The notes: generated by a model not told the origin, from the sequence alone. Positions 17,118 to 26,500 are shown, numbered from the stretch's first letter. The stretch is DNA of 38,174 bases from Fibrobacter sp. (GCA_012523035.1 JAAYJH010000101.1:1-38174); one strand, 5' to 3'. Numbers and translations: made by a program.

Positions 17118-17927
17118 TTATCGGAGCGTGGCAAAGTGCCCAGAAATGGCATTGTTTTGATGAATTTTAACTAAATAACGACCACTAGGGAGTTTGGAGG
17201 CGTCCCAAGCCACTTGATTGAGACCTTTTAGAGCATTGAAAGCATCTAAGCCAAACACAAATTCTCCATTGGCATCAAAAATTTGAATGGTGGTCACCCC
17301 TTCTGCTACTAATTCAAAAACAACATTTGTCCTTGTCAATGCTTTAAGTGCAGAGCCCTTTTGAACTGGCTTGGCAAGCACAGGAGCATCAAAGACATTT
17401 TCTTTTTCCACAAACACACCTTTTAAGTCTCCCGACTGGAGTTTAGCTTCTCCACTCAAAAGACGGCCTTCATTCACCAATCCTAATAGGTTTTTATTTC
17501 CTGACAAAGCAGACTCGGCATAAACTTGAATTTCTGTAGCATCTAAATTGTGATCTCGCTCACTTCCATACCAAGCTCGAAGTGCTTCTTTATCGATGTT
17601 TTCTACATGAAGACTCACACGACGCATTGCCATAAAAAGTTTTTCACCATCTCTAAGCACTGTCAGTTCTAAAGGGCGACCAGCAATACCACGAAGTTTA
17701 GAGACACATTCATCTTGGCTCAATCCTTTTAATGAATGGCGATCCATCTCAACGATTTTATCTCCTGCAAGCAGTCCAGCTTCGAAAGCAGGAGAATTTG
17801 GAATCACTTCTGCGACACGAAGTCCTTCTGGATTTCCATAGACAGTCACTCCTATTCCTCCAAAACTCTCGGACGCAAAAACAGAAGTACTAAATAAAAA
17901 GAGCAAAAACAAATAAATATGACGCAT
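17118..17927 (-). CDS. Secreted PDZ-domain protein with FlgD/T9SS-like C-terminal module
   Basis: A 269-aa exported protein without protease residues. The ATG at 17927 has a strong GGAGG. A signal peptide (about 1-18, ending VFA) is followed by a PDZ domain (about 22-105: GIGVTVYGNPEGLRVAEVIP, SPAFEAGLLAGDKIVEMD). The middle region is unassigned. The C-terminal module (about 205-269) has the pattern IQIFDANGEFV...WDASKLPSGRYLVKIHQ, like FlgD-type Ig or type IX secretion C-terminal domains. PDZ modules bind exposed C-termini or peptides. Whether it is a chaperone-like factor or a sorted surface protein cannot be told. Monocistronic, with its own terminator. Confidence 0.8.
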   Translation of the reverse strand: MRHIYLFLLFLFSTSVFASESFGGIGVTVYGNPEGLRVAEVIPNSPAFEAGLLAGDKIVEMDRHSLKGLSQDECVSKLRGIAGRPLELTVLRDGEKLFMAMRRVSLHVENIDKEALRAWYGSERDHNLDATEIQVYAESALSGNKNLLGLVNEGRLLSGEAKLQSGDLKGVFVEKENVFDAPVLAKPVQKGSALKALTRTNVVFELVAEGVTTIQIFDANGEFVFGLDAFNALKGLNQVAWDASKLPSGRYLVKIHQNNAISGHFATLR

Positions 17928-18073
17928 AAAGCCTCCGTACTTTAACTTTAAACATTCTATAATTAAAATATAACATTTTTTCTATAAAAACATTAATATA
18001 TCAAAAACTTATTTCAATAAGAGCTTAATCTAAAGCTTTTTAGCTATAAATTTAAATTCAAGAGGATCATGAA

Positions 18074-18169
18074 GTGATTTCTTGTAAAAAACAGGCAGTC
18101 AAAGAGCTTATTCACTGTGAAACAAAGCTTCTAAAAAAAATCAGTTGCAGTGAGCTAAGGCCTTTTTAG
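18074..18169 (+). CDS. Possible small ORF, 31 aa (speculative)
   Basis: GTG at 18074 has AGAGG eight bases upstream (18061-18065) and opens a 31-codon frame ending in TAG. The peptide is basic with three Cys and resembles nothing I know. The frame's end overlaps a small hairpin, AGCTAA (18153-18158) / TTAGCT (18166-18171), followed by a short T run. That gives it the outline of a tiny transcription unit. A chance arrangement in AT-rich DNA is at least as likely. Confidence 0.15.
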   Translation: MISCKKQAVKELIHCETKLLKKISCSELRPF

Positions 18170-18308
18170 CTTTTTAAGTTGTATCCTTCGTTTGAATCCA
18201 TCCTATATAAAAAAACTTTTTGATGAAAATTCTGGAAGTGGTTTCAGCTTTAGTATTCGAGCGGCTTATAATTTTTAACTAAAAAAACTCCATTTGATTT
18301 GCACTTAA

Positions 18309-18333
18309 AAAGCCAGGCGCTTCTGAAACTTCA
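18309..18333 (-). repeat. 25-nt dispersed repeat, copy B
   Basis: Exact inverted copy of 1875-1899, over 16 kb away. Outside the 25 nt the flanks diverge at once, so this is a discrete short unit and not the edge of a longer duplication. It is intergenic, about 85 bp upstream of the serS promoter. Confidence 0.75.
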
Positions 18334-18416
18334 TTATCATAAGATCAAAAGTTTTGTTTTGGCATTTTTAATTTTCCCTTTAATTTTTACTTGTATCTTT
18401 CACTTTATGCTATATT

Positions 18417-18444
18417 TTGCTAAATTGTAAAATCATTCTATACA
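18417..18444 (+). promoter_or_regulatory. Probable sigma70-type promoter of serS-purC
   Basis: TTGCTA (18417-18422) and TATACA (18439-18444) are 16 nt apart, which would give a leader of about 25 nt to the serS ATG at 18476. AAAGG lies eight bases before that ATG as ribosome site. TTTTAGT directly follows the -10 box (see findings). Confidence 0.5.
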
Positions 18445-18475
18445 CTTTTAGTGATCCCATGCAAAGGCTATAAAA

Positions 18476-19747
18476 ATGCTCGATATCCGTAAAATTCGTG
18501 AAAACCCAGAATTCTATCAAATTGAAACTCAAAAAAAAGGCTCTGCGATTCAAATAGAAGAGCTTCTTAAAATCGATGAAAAAAGACGCGATTTGCTAAC
18601 ACAAGTGGAGCAATTAAAGAGAGAAAGAAACAGCTCTTCAAAAATGATTGGTGAAGCCAAAAAAAGAGGCGAAGATGCAGAAGAAGCGGTGCTTTCAATG
18701 AGAAAATTGGGAGATGAAATCGCCGAAATTGACAATCAAATGAAAGCTCTGGATGCCGAGCAAACCGAGCTTTTGATGATGATTCCCAATGTGGCACACC
18801 CTTCTACCCCCGAAGGCAAAACGAGTGAAGACAATGTGACCGTTTCTACTTGGGGAAGCCCCAAAAAACACGACTTTAATGCTTTGGACCACAAATCTTT
18901 GGGAGAAAAGCTTGGAATTTTTGACTTCGAAAGAGGAGCGAAAATCTCGGGGAGTGGTTTTCCCGTTTATAGAGGGCTTGGAGCTAAATTAGAAAGGGCT
19001 TTAATCCAATGGTTTTTAGATATGCACCTAGAAGCTGGTTTTGAAGAGGTCATTCCCCCTTACCTGGTCCACCGAGACTCCATGCGCGGTACTGGCCAAC
19101 TGCCTAAATTCGAAGAAGATATGTACCATTGTGCAAAAGACGATTTGTTTTTGATCCCTACAGCAGAAGTCCCTGTGACTAATTTATATTCCAACGAAGT
19201 GATCCCCGAGTCAGAACTTCCTATGCGATTGTGTGCATACTCCGCTTGTTTTAGAAGAGAAGCGGGGAGTTATGGTAAAGATACCCGAGGTTTGCTCCGT
19301 TTGCATCAATTCAATAAAGTGGAAATGGTTTATTTTTCTCACCCTACTAAAAGCTATGAAGACCACGAGACTTTAACTCGCTTTGCAGAAGTTTTACTAG
19401 AAAAGCTTGGTTTATCGTATCGTCGATTGGCCCTTTGTAAAGGAGACCTTGGCTTTGGTGCTGCTAAGTGTTATGATTTAGAAGTCTATGCTCCCGTAGA
19501 AGACAAATGGTTAGAAGTCAGTTCTTGTTCTAATTTTGAGGATTTTCAAGCTCGTCGCAGCAATATTAAAACTAAAATCAACGGGAAAAATACTTTTTTA
19601 CACACTTTAAATGGCTCAGGTTTAGCTACTCCTCGTGTGATGGTCGCTATTTGTGATCAATACCAAACAGCAGATGGCTCCCTTATGATTCCCGAAGTGC
19701 TTCGCCCTTATATGGGAGGCCTTCAACAAATTAGCCCTTCTAAATAG
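18476..19747 (+). CDS. serS: Seryl-tRNA synthetase
   Basis: Charges tRNA-Ser, and tRNA-Sec where present, with serine; class II synthetase. The 423-aa length is usual. The N-terminal long coiled-coil arm that contacts the tRNA variable arm occupies about 25-105 (charged Lys/Glu-rich). The catalytic core shows the motif 2 region FRREAGSYGKDTRGLLRLHQ followed by FNKVEMV, then LEVSSCSNFEDFQARR and the C-terminal motif 3 region LNGSGLATPRVMVAI. The first gene after a likely promoter, followed seven bases later by purC. Confidence 0.97.
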   Translation: MLDIRKIRENPEFYQIETQKKGSAIQIEELLKIDEKRRDLLTQVEQLKRERNSSSKMIGEAKKRGEDAEEAVLSMRKLGDEIAEIDNQMKALDAEQTELLMMIPNVAHPSTPEGKTSEDNVTVSTWGSPKKHDFNALDHKSLGEKLGIFDFERGAKISGSGFPVYRGLGAKLERALIQWFLDMHLEAGFEEVIPPYLVHRDSMRGTGQLPKFEEDMYHCAKDDLFLIPTAEVPVTNLYSNEVIPESELPMRLCAYSACFRREAGSYGKDTRGLLRLHQFNKVEMVYFSHPTKSYEDHETLTRFAEVLLEKLGLSYRRLALCKGDLGFGAAKCYDLEVYAPVEDKWLEVSSCSNFEDFQARRSNIKTKINGKNTFLHTLNGSGLATPRVMVAICDQYQTADGSLMIPEVLRPYMGGLQQISPSK

Positions 19748-19754
19748 GTTTTTT

Positions 19755-20639
19755 ATGTCTTTAAAATTTCACACTCCCATCACCGAAATCCCTCTTGTCC
19801 ATCAAGGAAAAGTTCGAGACATGTTTGATCTTGGCGATTCTTTTTTAATGGTGGCAAGCGATAGACTCTCTGCCTTTGATGTGGTGCTCCCCACTCCTAT
19901 TCCTAATAAAGGGAAGATTTTAACCCAGCTTTCTGTGTTTTGGTTCAATACTCTCGGAGTCCCTAATCATCTGATTACAGCCAATGTAGAAGAATATCCT
20001 GCTATTTTACAAAAACACAAAGATTACCTTCGGGGCCGATCAATGATTGTCAAAAAAGCAAAACGACATGATATAGAGTGCATCGCTCGAGGGTATATTG
20101 TAGGTTCTGGTTGGAAAGATTACCAAAAAACAGGCACGATTTGTGGCTTTGAGCTCCCTCCTAATTTAAAACTCTCCAGTATTTTAGAGCCCCCTCTATT
20201 CACTCCTAGTGCAAAAATGGATGAAGGCCATGATATTAATATAAGCTACCAAGAAATGATTCGAATGACAGGCCAAAGCGTCGGTGAAAAACTACGAGAT
20301 ATGACTTTGGACATTTACGGAAAAGCCCGCCAAATTGCAGAAAAACAAGGCATTATTTTGGCTGACACCAAGTTTGAATTTGGAGAGGTCGATGGCGAAA
20401 TCATCCTGATTGACGAGGTTTTGACCCCTGATAGTAGCAGGTATTGGGCCAAAGACACTTATAAAGAAGGTGAAAATCAAGATTCTTTTGATAAACAATA
20501 TATCCGTGATTGGTTAGAAACTTTGGACTGGGACAAAACAGAACCTGGTCCAGAAATCCCTGTAGATATTGTGCAAAAAACACAAGATAAATACATTGAA
20601 ATTTTTGAAAGGCTTACCGGAAAAAGTCCCGAACTTTAA
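19755..20639 (+). CDS. purC: Phosphoribosylaminoimidazole-succinocarboxamide (SAICAR) synthase
   Basis: ATP-dependent ligation of aspartate to CAIR in purine synthesis. The 294-aa product belongs to the longer PurC form (like yeast Ade1) rather than the roughly 240-aa E. coli form. Motifs visible are GKVRDMFDLGDSFLMVASDRLSAFDVVLP at the N-terminus (given here by its start at residue 17), IECIARGYIVGSGWKDYQKTG, and DTKFEFGEVDGEIILIDEVLTPDSSRYW near the C-terminus. Seven bases separate it from serS; a strong hairpin follows it. Confidence 0.96.
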   Translation: MSLKFHTPITEIPLVHQGKVRDMFDLGDSFLMVASDRLSAFDVVLPTPIPNKGKILTQLSVFWFNTLGVPNHLITANVEEYPAILQKHKDYLRGRSMIVKKAKRHDIECIARGYIVGSGWKDYQKTGTICGFELPPNLKLSSILEPPLFTPSAKMDEGHDINISYQEMIRMTGQSVGEKLRDMTLDIYGKARQIAEKQGIILADTKFEFGEVDGEIILIDEVLTPDSSRYWAKDTYKEGENQDSFDKQYIRDWLETLDWDKTEPGPEIPVDIVQKTQDKYIEIFERLTGKSPEL

Positions 20640-20690
20640 AATAAATCAAAGCGAGTCCAAAGTAGATTGCGTTTGGCATGTTTAAACAAA

Positions 20691-20725
20691 AAAAGAGTCT
20701 CTTCCATTGAGACTCCTTTTATTTT
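20691..20725. terminator. Bidirectional rho-independent terminator (purC / fumarase)
   Basis: GAGTCTC (20695-20701) and GAGACTC (20709-20715) form a 7-bp stem with a 7-nt loop. On the plus strand it is followed by CTTTTATTTT, and on the minus strand by seven T, so it can end both convergent transcripts. Confidence 0.88.
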
Positions 20726-20740
20726 ATAGAGTTTTATTTA

Positions 20741-22351
20741 TTAGAGCAGAGTTTCAAAAAAATCATTCCCTTTATCATCTACTATAATAAAAGCAGGAAA
20801 ATCTTTCACAGTGATTTTTCGAATCGCTTCCATTCCAAGTTCTGGGAAGGCCACAATATCATTAGATAAAATGTTTTGTTCCGCTAAAATAGCTGCAGGA
20901 CCACCAATGGAACCCAAATAGAAACCTCCGTGCTTTTTACAGGCATCGGTCACTGCTTGAGATCGATTCCCCTTGGCCACCATGATCATGCTCCCCCCTT
21001 TGGCTTGAAAACTATCTACATAAGAATCCATTCTACCGGCGGTGGTCGGACCAAAACTTCCTGTAGGCATCCCTTCTGGAGTTTTAGCCGGCCCAGCATA
21101 ATATACGGGGTGGTTTTTAAAGTAATCCGGAAGTTCTTCTCCATTTTCTAGCATTTCTGCTAATTTAGCATGGGCAATGTCTCTGGCTACAATCATAGTT
21201 CCAGACAAGGACAATCTAGTTTTGACAGGGTATTTAGAAAGTTCTTTTAAAACATTAGGCATGCCCTTGTCTAAGTCGATTTCTATGGCTGGGTCTAAGT
21301 CTACAGCTTTTGCATCTTTTGGAAGGTATTGTTCTGGATTGTGCTCCATTTTTTCTAACCAAAGGCCATTTTCATCTATTTTTGCTTTGATATTTCTATC
21401 GGCTGAACAAGAGACTCCCATAGAAACAGGGCAGCTCGCTGCATGCCTAGGAGCTCGAATCACTCGAACATCGTGAACAAAATATTTGCCTCCAAACTGT
21501 GCTCCAAGTCCTGTTTTTTGACAAATGCGAAGCACCTTTTCTTCCATTTCTATATCTCTAAATATACGCCCACACGAAGAGCCCGAATTGGGTAGCTCAT
21601 CTAAGTAACCACAACTAGCTAGTTTTACCAGTTTTAGGTTGGATTCTGCACTCAAGCCTCCAATCACTATGGCTAAATGATAGGGCGGACAAGCTGCTGT
21701 TCCCAAAGATTTTACATTTTCTAATATAAAAGCTTCTAGTGACTTTGGGTTTAAAAGGGCTTTTGTCATGGGCCAGTAATAGGTTTTATTCGCAGATCCT
21801 CCGCCTTTGGCCACAAATAAAAACTTAAATTCATCGCCTGTTTCTGCCAAAATATCCACTTGTGCAGGGAGATTGCATGCAGTGTTGGTTTCATCGTACA
21901 TTGAAAGAGGTGCCACTTGACTATAACGCAAGTTCAAATTGGTATAAGCATTATAAACACCTTCTGAAATGGCTTTAGTATCATCAAAATCGGTCCAAAC
22001 CCTTTGCCCTTTTTTTACAAAGGCAATGGCAGTTCCTGTATCTTGACAAAAAGGGAGGACTCCCTTATTTGAAACCACTGCATTCTGTAACATAGTGAGT
22101 GCTACAAACTTGTCATTATCACTCGCTTCGGGATCGTCTAAAATAGCGGCTACTTGTTTAGTATGTTTGGGTCTTAATCGAAAGCTAACTTCACTAAACG
22201 CCGCTTCAGTCAATTGAAGCACGGCCTCTCGAGTGACCTTGAGTACTTTTTTGCCTTCAAACTCAGAAGTAGAAACACCTTTTTTAGAAATGTTTACATA
22301 TTCTGTTTTATCTTCGCCGTATTGAATTAATGTTTCATATTGAAATTCCAT
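20741..22351 (-). CDS. Class I (iron-sulfur) fumarate hydratase
   Basis: Interconverts fumarate and malate using an oxygen-sensitive 4Fe-4S cluster. The start is the ATG at 22351, with GAGG five bases upstream; an ATG at 22366 would add five residues. The 536-aa single-chain form joins the alpha and beta regions as in E. coli FumA/FumB. The three expected cluster ligands are visible as Cys102 (FCQDTGTA), Cys221 ([13 protein letters not shown]) and Cys315 (SCSADRN), with spacing equal to characterised class I enzymes. The C-terminal beta domain has [13 protein letters not shown]. In a fermentative bacterium it would serve the reductive branch towards succinate, which is inference. Monocistronic. 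Confidence 0.95.
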   Translation of the reverse strand: MEFQYETLIQYGEDKTEYVNISKKGVSTSEFEGKKVLKVTREAVLQLTEAAFSEVSFRLRPKHTKQVAAILDDPEASDNDKFVALTMLQNAVVSNKGVLPFCQDTGTAIAFVKKGQRVWTDFDDTKAISEGVYNAYTNLNLRYSQVAPLSMYDETNTACNLPAQVDILAETGDEFKFLFVAKGGGSANKTYYWPMTKALLNPKSLEAFILENVKSLGTAACPPYHLAIVIGGLSAESNLKLVKLASCGYLDELPNSGSSCGRIFRDIEMEEKVLRICQKTGLGAQFGGKYFVHDVRVIRAPRHAASCPVSMGVSCSADRNIKAKIDENGLWLEKMEHNPEQYLPKDAKAVDLDPAIEIDLDKGMPNVLKELSKYPVKTRLSLSGTMIVARDIAHAKLAEMLENGEELPDYFKNHPVYYAGPAKTPEGMPTGSFGPTTAGRMDSYVDSFQAKGGSMIMVAKGNRSQAVTDACKKHGGFYLGSIGGPAAILAEQNILSNDIVAFPELGMEAIRKITVKDFPAFIIVDDKGNDFFETLL

Positions 22352-22555
22352 AAATACCTCATCCATATGTTTGTGAGTAAAATGTCTTACTAAAATGCAA
22401 ATATATGCTTTTATTCGCTTCTTTTTAAATAAATAGAGTAAATTTGATGTTTTTAACTAAAAAAAAATTATTTTATGCATTTTTTTCCTCTTTTTATTAA
22501 AATATCATAAATTTTAAGTGCACCTTCATAAAATAAAAATTATCTTTCTAATGAT

Positions 22556-22568
22556 AAGTGAATCACTT
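22556..22568. promoter_or_regulatory. Palindrome upstream of the repeat-protein gene
   Basis: AAGTGA-A-TCACTT is a perfect 13-bp palindrome located 22 bp before the ATG at 22591, inside the promoter/leader of the Lys/Glu/Ala repeat protein. It could be an operator. The rest of 22352-22590 is AT-rich and includes TTACTAAAAT at 22387-22396, close to the fumarase start. Confidence 0.35.
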
Positions 22569-22590
22569 TTATAAAATAAACGAGGAAACT

Positions 22591-23256
22591 ATGACTTTTA
22601 AGAAAATTACTGTTTTAGCTTTATTGCTTTCTGTACTTAGTTTTGCTGCTGAGGCAAAAACGGACACAAAAGCTCCCGTAGCTACTAAAACCGAAGCTGC
22701 CAAAGAAGCAAAGGCCGAACCTGCTAAAAAAGAAGAGGTAAAAGCAGAAGCCGCCAAAGAAGCAAAGGCCGAACCTGCTAAAAAAGAAGAAGTAAAAGCA
22801 GAAGCCGCCAAAGAAGCAAAGGCCGAACCAGCTAAAAAAGAAGAAGTAAAAGCAGAAGCCGCCAAAGAAACAAAGGCCGAACCTGCTAAAAAAGAAGAAG
22901 TAAAAGCAGAAGCGACTGAAGAAAAGGAAGAGCCTGCAAAAGAAGAAGCCAAAGAGGAAGTGACTGAAGAAAAAGCAGAAGCAAAAGAAGAAGCCACAGC
23001 AGAAGCCACCGAAGAAAAGGAAGAGCCTGCAAAAGAAGAAACTGAAGTTTTAGAAGCTAAAACCGAAACTGCAGAAAGTGTAGAGTCCACTGAAACAAAA
23101 GTTGCCCAAGAAGAAGCCAAAGAGGAAGCGACTCGAGAAGATGCTCCTGCCAAACCATCAAAATCAGTTTTAGAAAATCCTTGGGAGTTTTTAATTGTGT
23201 CGGCTGCTTTTGTTGCTACTGTTTTAGCCATTATTTTCACTGGTGGTAAAGACTAA
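22591..23256 (+). CDS. Exported Lys/Glu/Ala-rich tandem-repeat protein with C-terminal membrane anchor
   Basis: A 221-aa protein of no recognised family. The ATG at 22591 is fixed by GAGG just upstream (CGAGGAAACT); the frame opens earlier at 22558 without support. A signal peptide (about 1-22, ending SFAAEA) leads into a highly charged low-complexity region (about 25-185). This contains four 18-residue repeats (EAAKEAKAEP, then AKKEEVKA) and then more irregular TEEKEEPAKEE units. A short Pro/Lys stretch precedes one hydrophobic segment (about 197-215, FLIVSAAFVATVLAIIF) and a tail GGKD. The layout suggests an extended or helical periplasmic rod tethered at its C-terminus, comparable in style to TolA/TonB linkers, but no functional domain is present. 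It has its own terminator. Confidence 0.75.
   Translation: MTFKKITVLALLLSVLSFAAEAKTDTKAPVATKTEAAKEAKAEPAKKEEVKAEAAKEAKAEPAKKEEVKAEAAKEAKAEPAKKEEVKAEAAKETKAEPAKKEEVKAEATEEKEEPAKEEAKEEVTEEKAEAKEEATAEATEEKEEPAKEETEVLEAKTETAESVESTETKVAQEEAKEEATREDAPAKPSKSVLENPWEFLIVSAAFVATVLAIIFTGGKD
22693..22908 (+). repeat. Four 54-bp in-frame tandem repeats
   Basis: Units at 22693-22746, 22747-22800, 22801-22854 and 22855-22908 each encode 18 residues. Compared with unit 2, unit 1 differs at two bases and units 3 and 4 at one each. Such near-identity implies recent expansion or ongoing homogenisation, and the copy number probably varies between strains. Confidence 0.95.
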
Positions 23257-23280
23257 AACTTTATCTAATAATTGAAATTG

Positions 23281-23310
23281 AAGCTCTAGTGTTTACTAGG
23301 GCTTTTTTTA
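23281..23310 (+). terminator. Rho-independent terminator after the repeat protein
   Basis: AGCTCTAGT (23282-23290) and ACTAGGGCT (23295-23303) form a 9-bp stem with one G-U pair and a GTTT loop, followed by a run of T. It insulates the GH9 genes from upstream transcription. Confidence 0.9.
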
Positions 23311-23465
23311 TCTTCTCGGTCATTTTTACATGATTTTTATCACAAAATTACCCTTAGTTGGGGTTTTAAAATTTTTAATTCATTTTTTTTTATGAATTTT
23401 ACTTTTGAATCATTGCTTTATTAAAGAATAAACCTATTTTATACACGATGGATTTGGGTTGATGT

Positions 23466-23488
23466 ACTAAAACTTTTTGAGTTTTAGT
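23466..23488. promoter_or_regulatory. Inverted repeat in the leader of the first GH9 gene
   Basis: ACTAAAACT (23466-23474) and AGTTTTAGT (23480-23488) form a perfect 9-bp inverted repeat around TTTTG, 33 bp before the GTG start. A possible -10 box TATACA lies at 23440-23445. The element could be a protein-binding site or an mRNA 5' hairpin; no T run follows, so it is not a terminator. Confidence 0.4.
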
Positions 23489-23521
23489 CTGTTGTTTTAA
23501 TGGAATTTTAAAGGAGAACTT

Positions 23522-26500
23522 GTGCCTGCTTATTTATTATTACTGTTATTTGTTTTTTCTGTAACTAATGCACAACAAAATTTACCGACTCCATACGATT
23601 TAATTCGACCTGTATATCCACTCACATGGGATAGTACTGTTTTCGATAATTATGATACAACAGTCACAACTAAAAAAGGCATGGTGCCTAAAAATAGGAC
23701 TCCAGCAAGTTTTGCTCCAACAGCACTAATTCCAGACACATTAAATCAAGCTTATTTAGATGCCATTAATCTAAAAATTTCTCCTATTCGAGTCAATCAA
23801 GCTGGATATTTAGAAAAAGACGCAGAAAGGCTCTTTTATTATGTGGGTTCTGAAAGCTCTTTTGAAGTGGTAGATTCTATGGGAAATTCTTTTACTCCAA
23901 AATACACTGGAACATTCCAATCTAGTGGTACTACAACCGCTTCTGACTGGACTATTATTGCTGGCACTAACGCTGCTACAAATGATCAATTACGCTATCA
24001 AGTTTCTACTGTAGGCCCCTCTGGAACAATTCAAATTGGAAATCTTCCATTAGACCTCCCCACCAATCAACGACTACGTGTCAAAGTGGGTAGTGATATT
24101 TCTGCTACGTTTATCATTAGCAATGATGTTTATTCCATGGTGCGTTCCGCCACCCTAAAATTTTATGGAATCAATAGAAGTGGTGATTCTGAATCTTGGT
24201 TTCACCCAGCAAGCCATACAAAAGATGGTGGCGGTCCCGTCGTCACAGATGCCGCCGATGTGCGCGGTCCTTTTAACCCAGCTTTAGCGGGAACTTTACA
24301 AGGTGGTTACTACGATTGTGGAGACCACCTCAAAGAATCTCAAACTCAAATGTATGCCTTTATGGTGGCAGCAGTGTTAGCCGCCACCAACCCAATGGCA
24401 GATGACGATAAATACGAGTATAACCATGGTAATACAGCCATAGATGGTATTCCAGATATGTTACGTGAAGCGAAACACGGTGCAGATTTTGTACTTAGAG
24501 CCTATAATCGTGCTGGAGGCATCATTGATGACATGGCTCTTTCTGTCGGGAATTTTGGATCGGATCACGGTTGGTGGGGTCGTCCTGAACACCAAGATAA
24601 TTTACCTACTGGAAATACCGCCACGGCGACTGACCGAGGTGGTCCTGCTTCTAGAACGGTTCGTCTCGGTGAAATTGGTGCAAATATTGGTGGTGAAACA
24701 GCCGCTGGTCTTGCGATTCTTGCAAAAGACTATGCACAGTTTGACAAACCCTTTGCAGACAGTTGCTTAATGGTAGCTAAAAAGATGTATGACTTTGCAA
24801 AAAGCCTTGCTACAGGAAAAAGCACCTACGATGGCGGAAAACCTTTTGTGAATAACACAATACCCGCTGGATGGTCTTCCCCAGCTTATAATGGGAACAA
24901 CGAATTTTTTGACGACCTAGCTCTAGCTTCTATTTCCCTTTTTTATGCCACAGCAGATCCAGCTTATCTTGATGACGCTGCAGAAAGCCGTACATTAAAT
25001 CCAGTCATAACACAAGAATTTGCAGATGGTGCAGGGTTCTTTAACGGTGGTTGGTTTGTCACTGAAAATAAAGGTTTTTTGAAAAACGTAAAAAACACCT
25101 CTTGGGCTAATGCATATTCCTATGCTCTTTACGCCTTTTATAAGCTAATACTTAAAACACCAGAACAAGCCGCACTATACGGTATTAATGAAACCAAACG
25201 TTTAGAGTATATTGAAGATGTCGTCGCCAATATGATTTATAATCTTGGCGATATGAGTAATTACGGATCTACTTCTATCGTTTTGCCAACAGGTTCTATT
25301 GGCTGGAAAAATACTACTGTATCTTATGATCCCATTTGGTTTAGTATGAATACAGATCAAGATTGGATTTATAATCGTTATCAAGCAGGTAATATTTTTG
25401 AAGTACTCGCTTATGCCGATGTCGCCAAAGATTTAACCAATCTGAGCTTGCCTACAATGGGGAGTCCTGATTGGAAAGCAGATGAAATGTACCAATTAGG
25501 AATTAATCAATTAAACTACATGCTTGGTGTAAACCCATGGGATGTTTCTTTTATTTTAGGTGTTGGAGATAAAAATGATGCTCATCCGCATCACCGTGCC
25601 GCTAACCCAGAAGGGAAAAACTTTCCAGGAGCTGGATACAAATACCGCCCTCCTACGGGAGCCTTATTTGGAGGAGTAAAGCCAGGAGCAACAAACTCTT
25701 GGGTTCCATCAAACAAAAGCTGGGAAGACTACCATCTTTCTGAAACTTGTATTGATGCCACAGCCACATTCATAAGTGCTAGTATGCTTGCCGCACAAGA
25801 AGTTGATTACACTAGAGCACCAAAAATCAATGTGGAAATTCTTCACGTGAGTATGGATTCAGCCATTGTCAAATTAAAGTTAGATGTACGTGGTACAGGA
25901 GCTCTTTTTTATGGTACTAGTGAAAATGATTTGAACACGATTGCTTCTCCAGACAATAATGTAGCCGCCATCGAACATGAAATCATTTTGAGGGGCTTAA
26001 AAAATGGAACAACATACTACTTCTATGCTGGTGCATTTAACGCATTGAATGAAAATAATATGACGGCAAAATACTTAGTGGATAGTACTCAAACGCCATT
26101 TTCTTTTACGACTTTGAATACTGTAGAAAATGCCATAATTGAAAATGTCACTGTATGTAATTTGAGTGCCGATAGTGCCGAAATCATGTGGTACACTCCT
26201 AATGGAGAATATGAATCTAAAATCTATTGGGATACCATTCCTCACTCTGAAGCAAGTGAATTTGCTTGGAATTCTGGAACAAAAAATGCAGATATCTCTG
26301 GAATCCCCACCAAATTCCATTATGTAAAGATTGGTGGACTAAAAGAAAAGACCACGTATTATTACATGGTAGAAAGTAATGGCCAGTTCCAATCGGTAGA
26401 TGATAAAGGAGATCTTCTCAAATTCACGACTCCTGTGGCTTGGTATGATTTTTCTGTAAGAACTTATCAATATGAATTTGGTGGATTAGATTTTCTGGAT

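Larger units (their letters stand above)
17928..18475. other. 548-bp divergent intergenic region (PDZ gene / serS)
   Basis: The longest gene-poor stretch in the window. It contains the promoter of serS at its right edge, copy B of the 25-nt repeat (18309-18333), and a possible 31-codon frame with a following weak hairpin (18074-18175). The rest is AT-rich sequence in which I recognise nothing. Confidence 0.55.

Noticed and set aside
22693-22908. Regular 54-bp repeats as a CRISPR array
   Set aside because: Units are contiguous without spacers and encode an in-frame 18-residue protein repeat.
22569-23240. Long open frame (223 codons) on the minus strand opposite the repeat protein, encoding a Ser/Ala/Phe-rich product
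   Set aside because: It is the mirror of the GAA/AAA/GCC-rich plus-strand repeats, which avoid stops on the other strand. It has no ribosome site, and the plus-strand gene has signal peptide, ribosome site and terminator.
23377-23398. AATTCAT / ATGAATT inverted repeat around a T run upstream of the first GH9
   Set aside because: Short, very AT-rich arms with a homopolymer loop; easily explained by composition and redundant with the strong terminator at 23281-23310.
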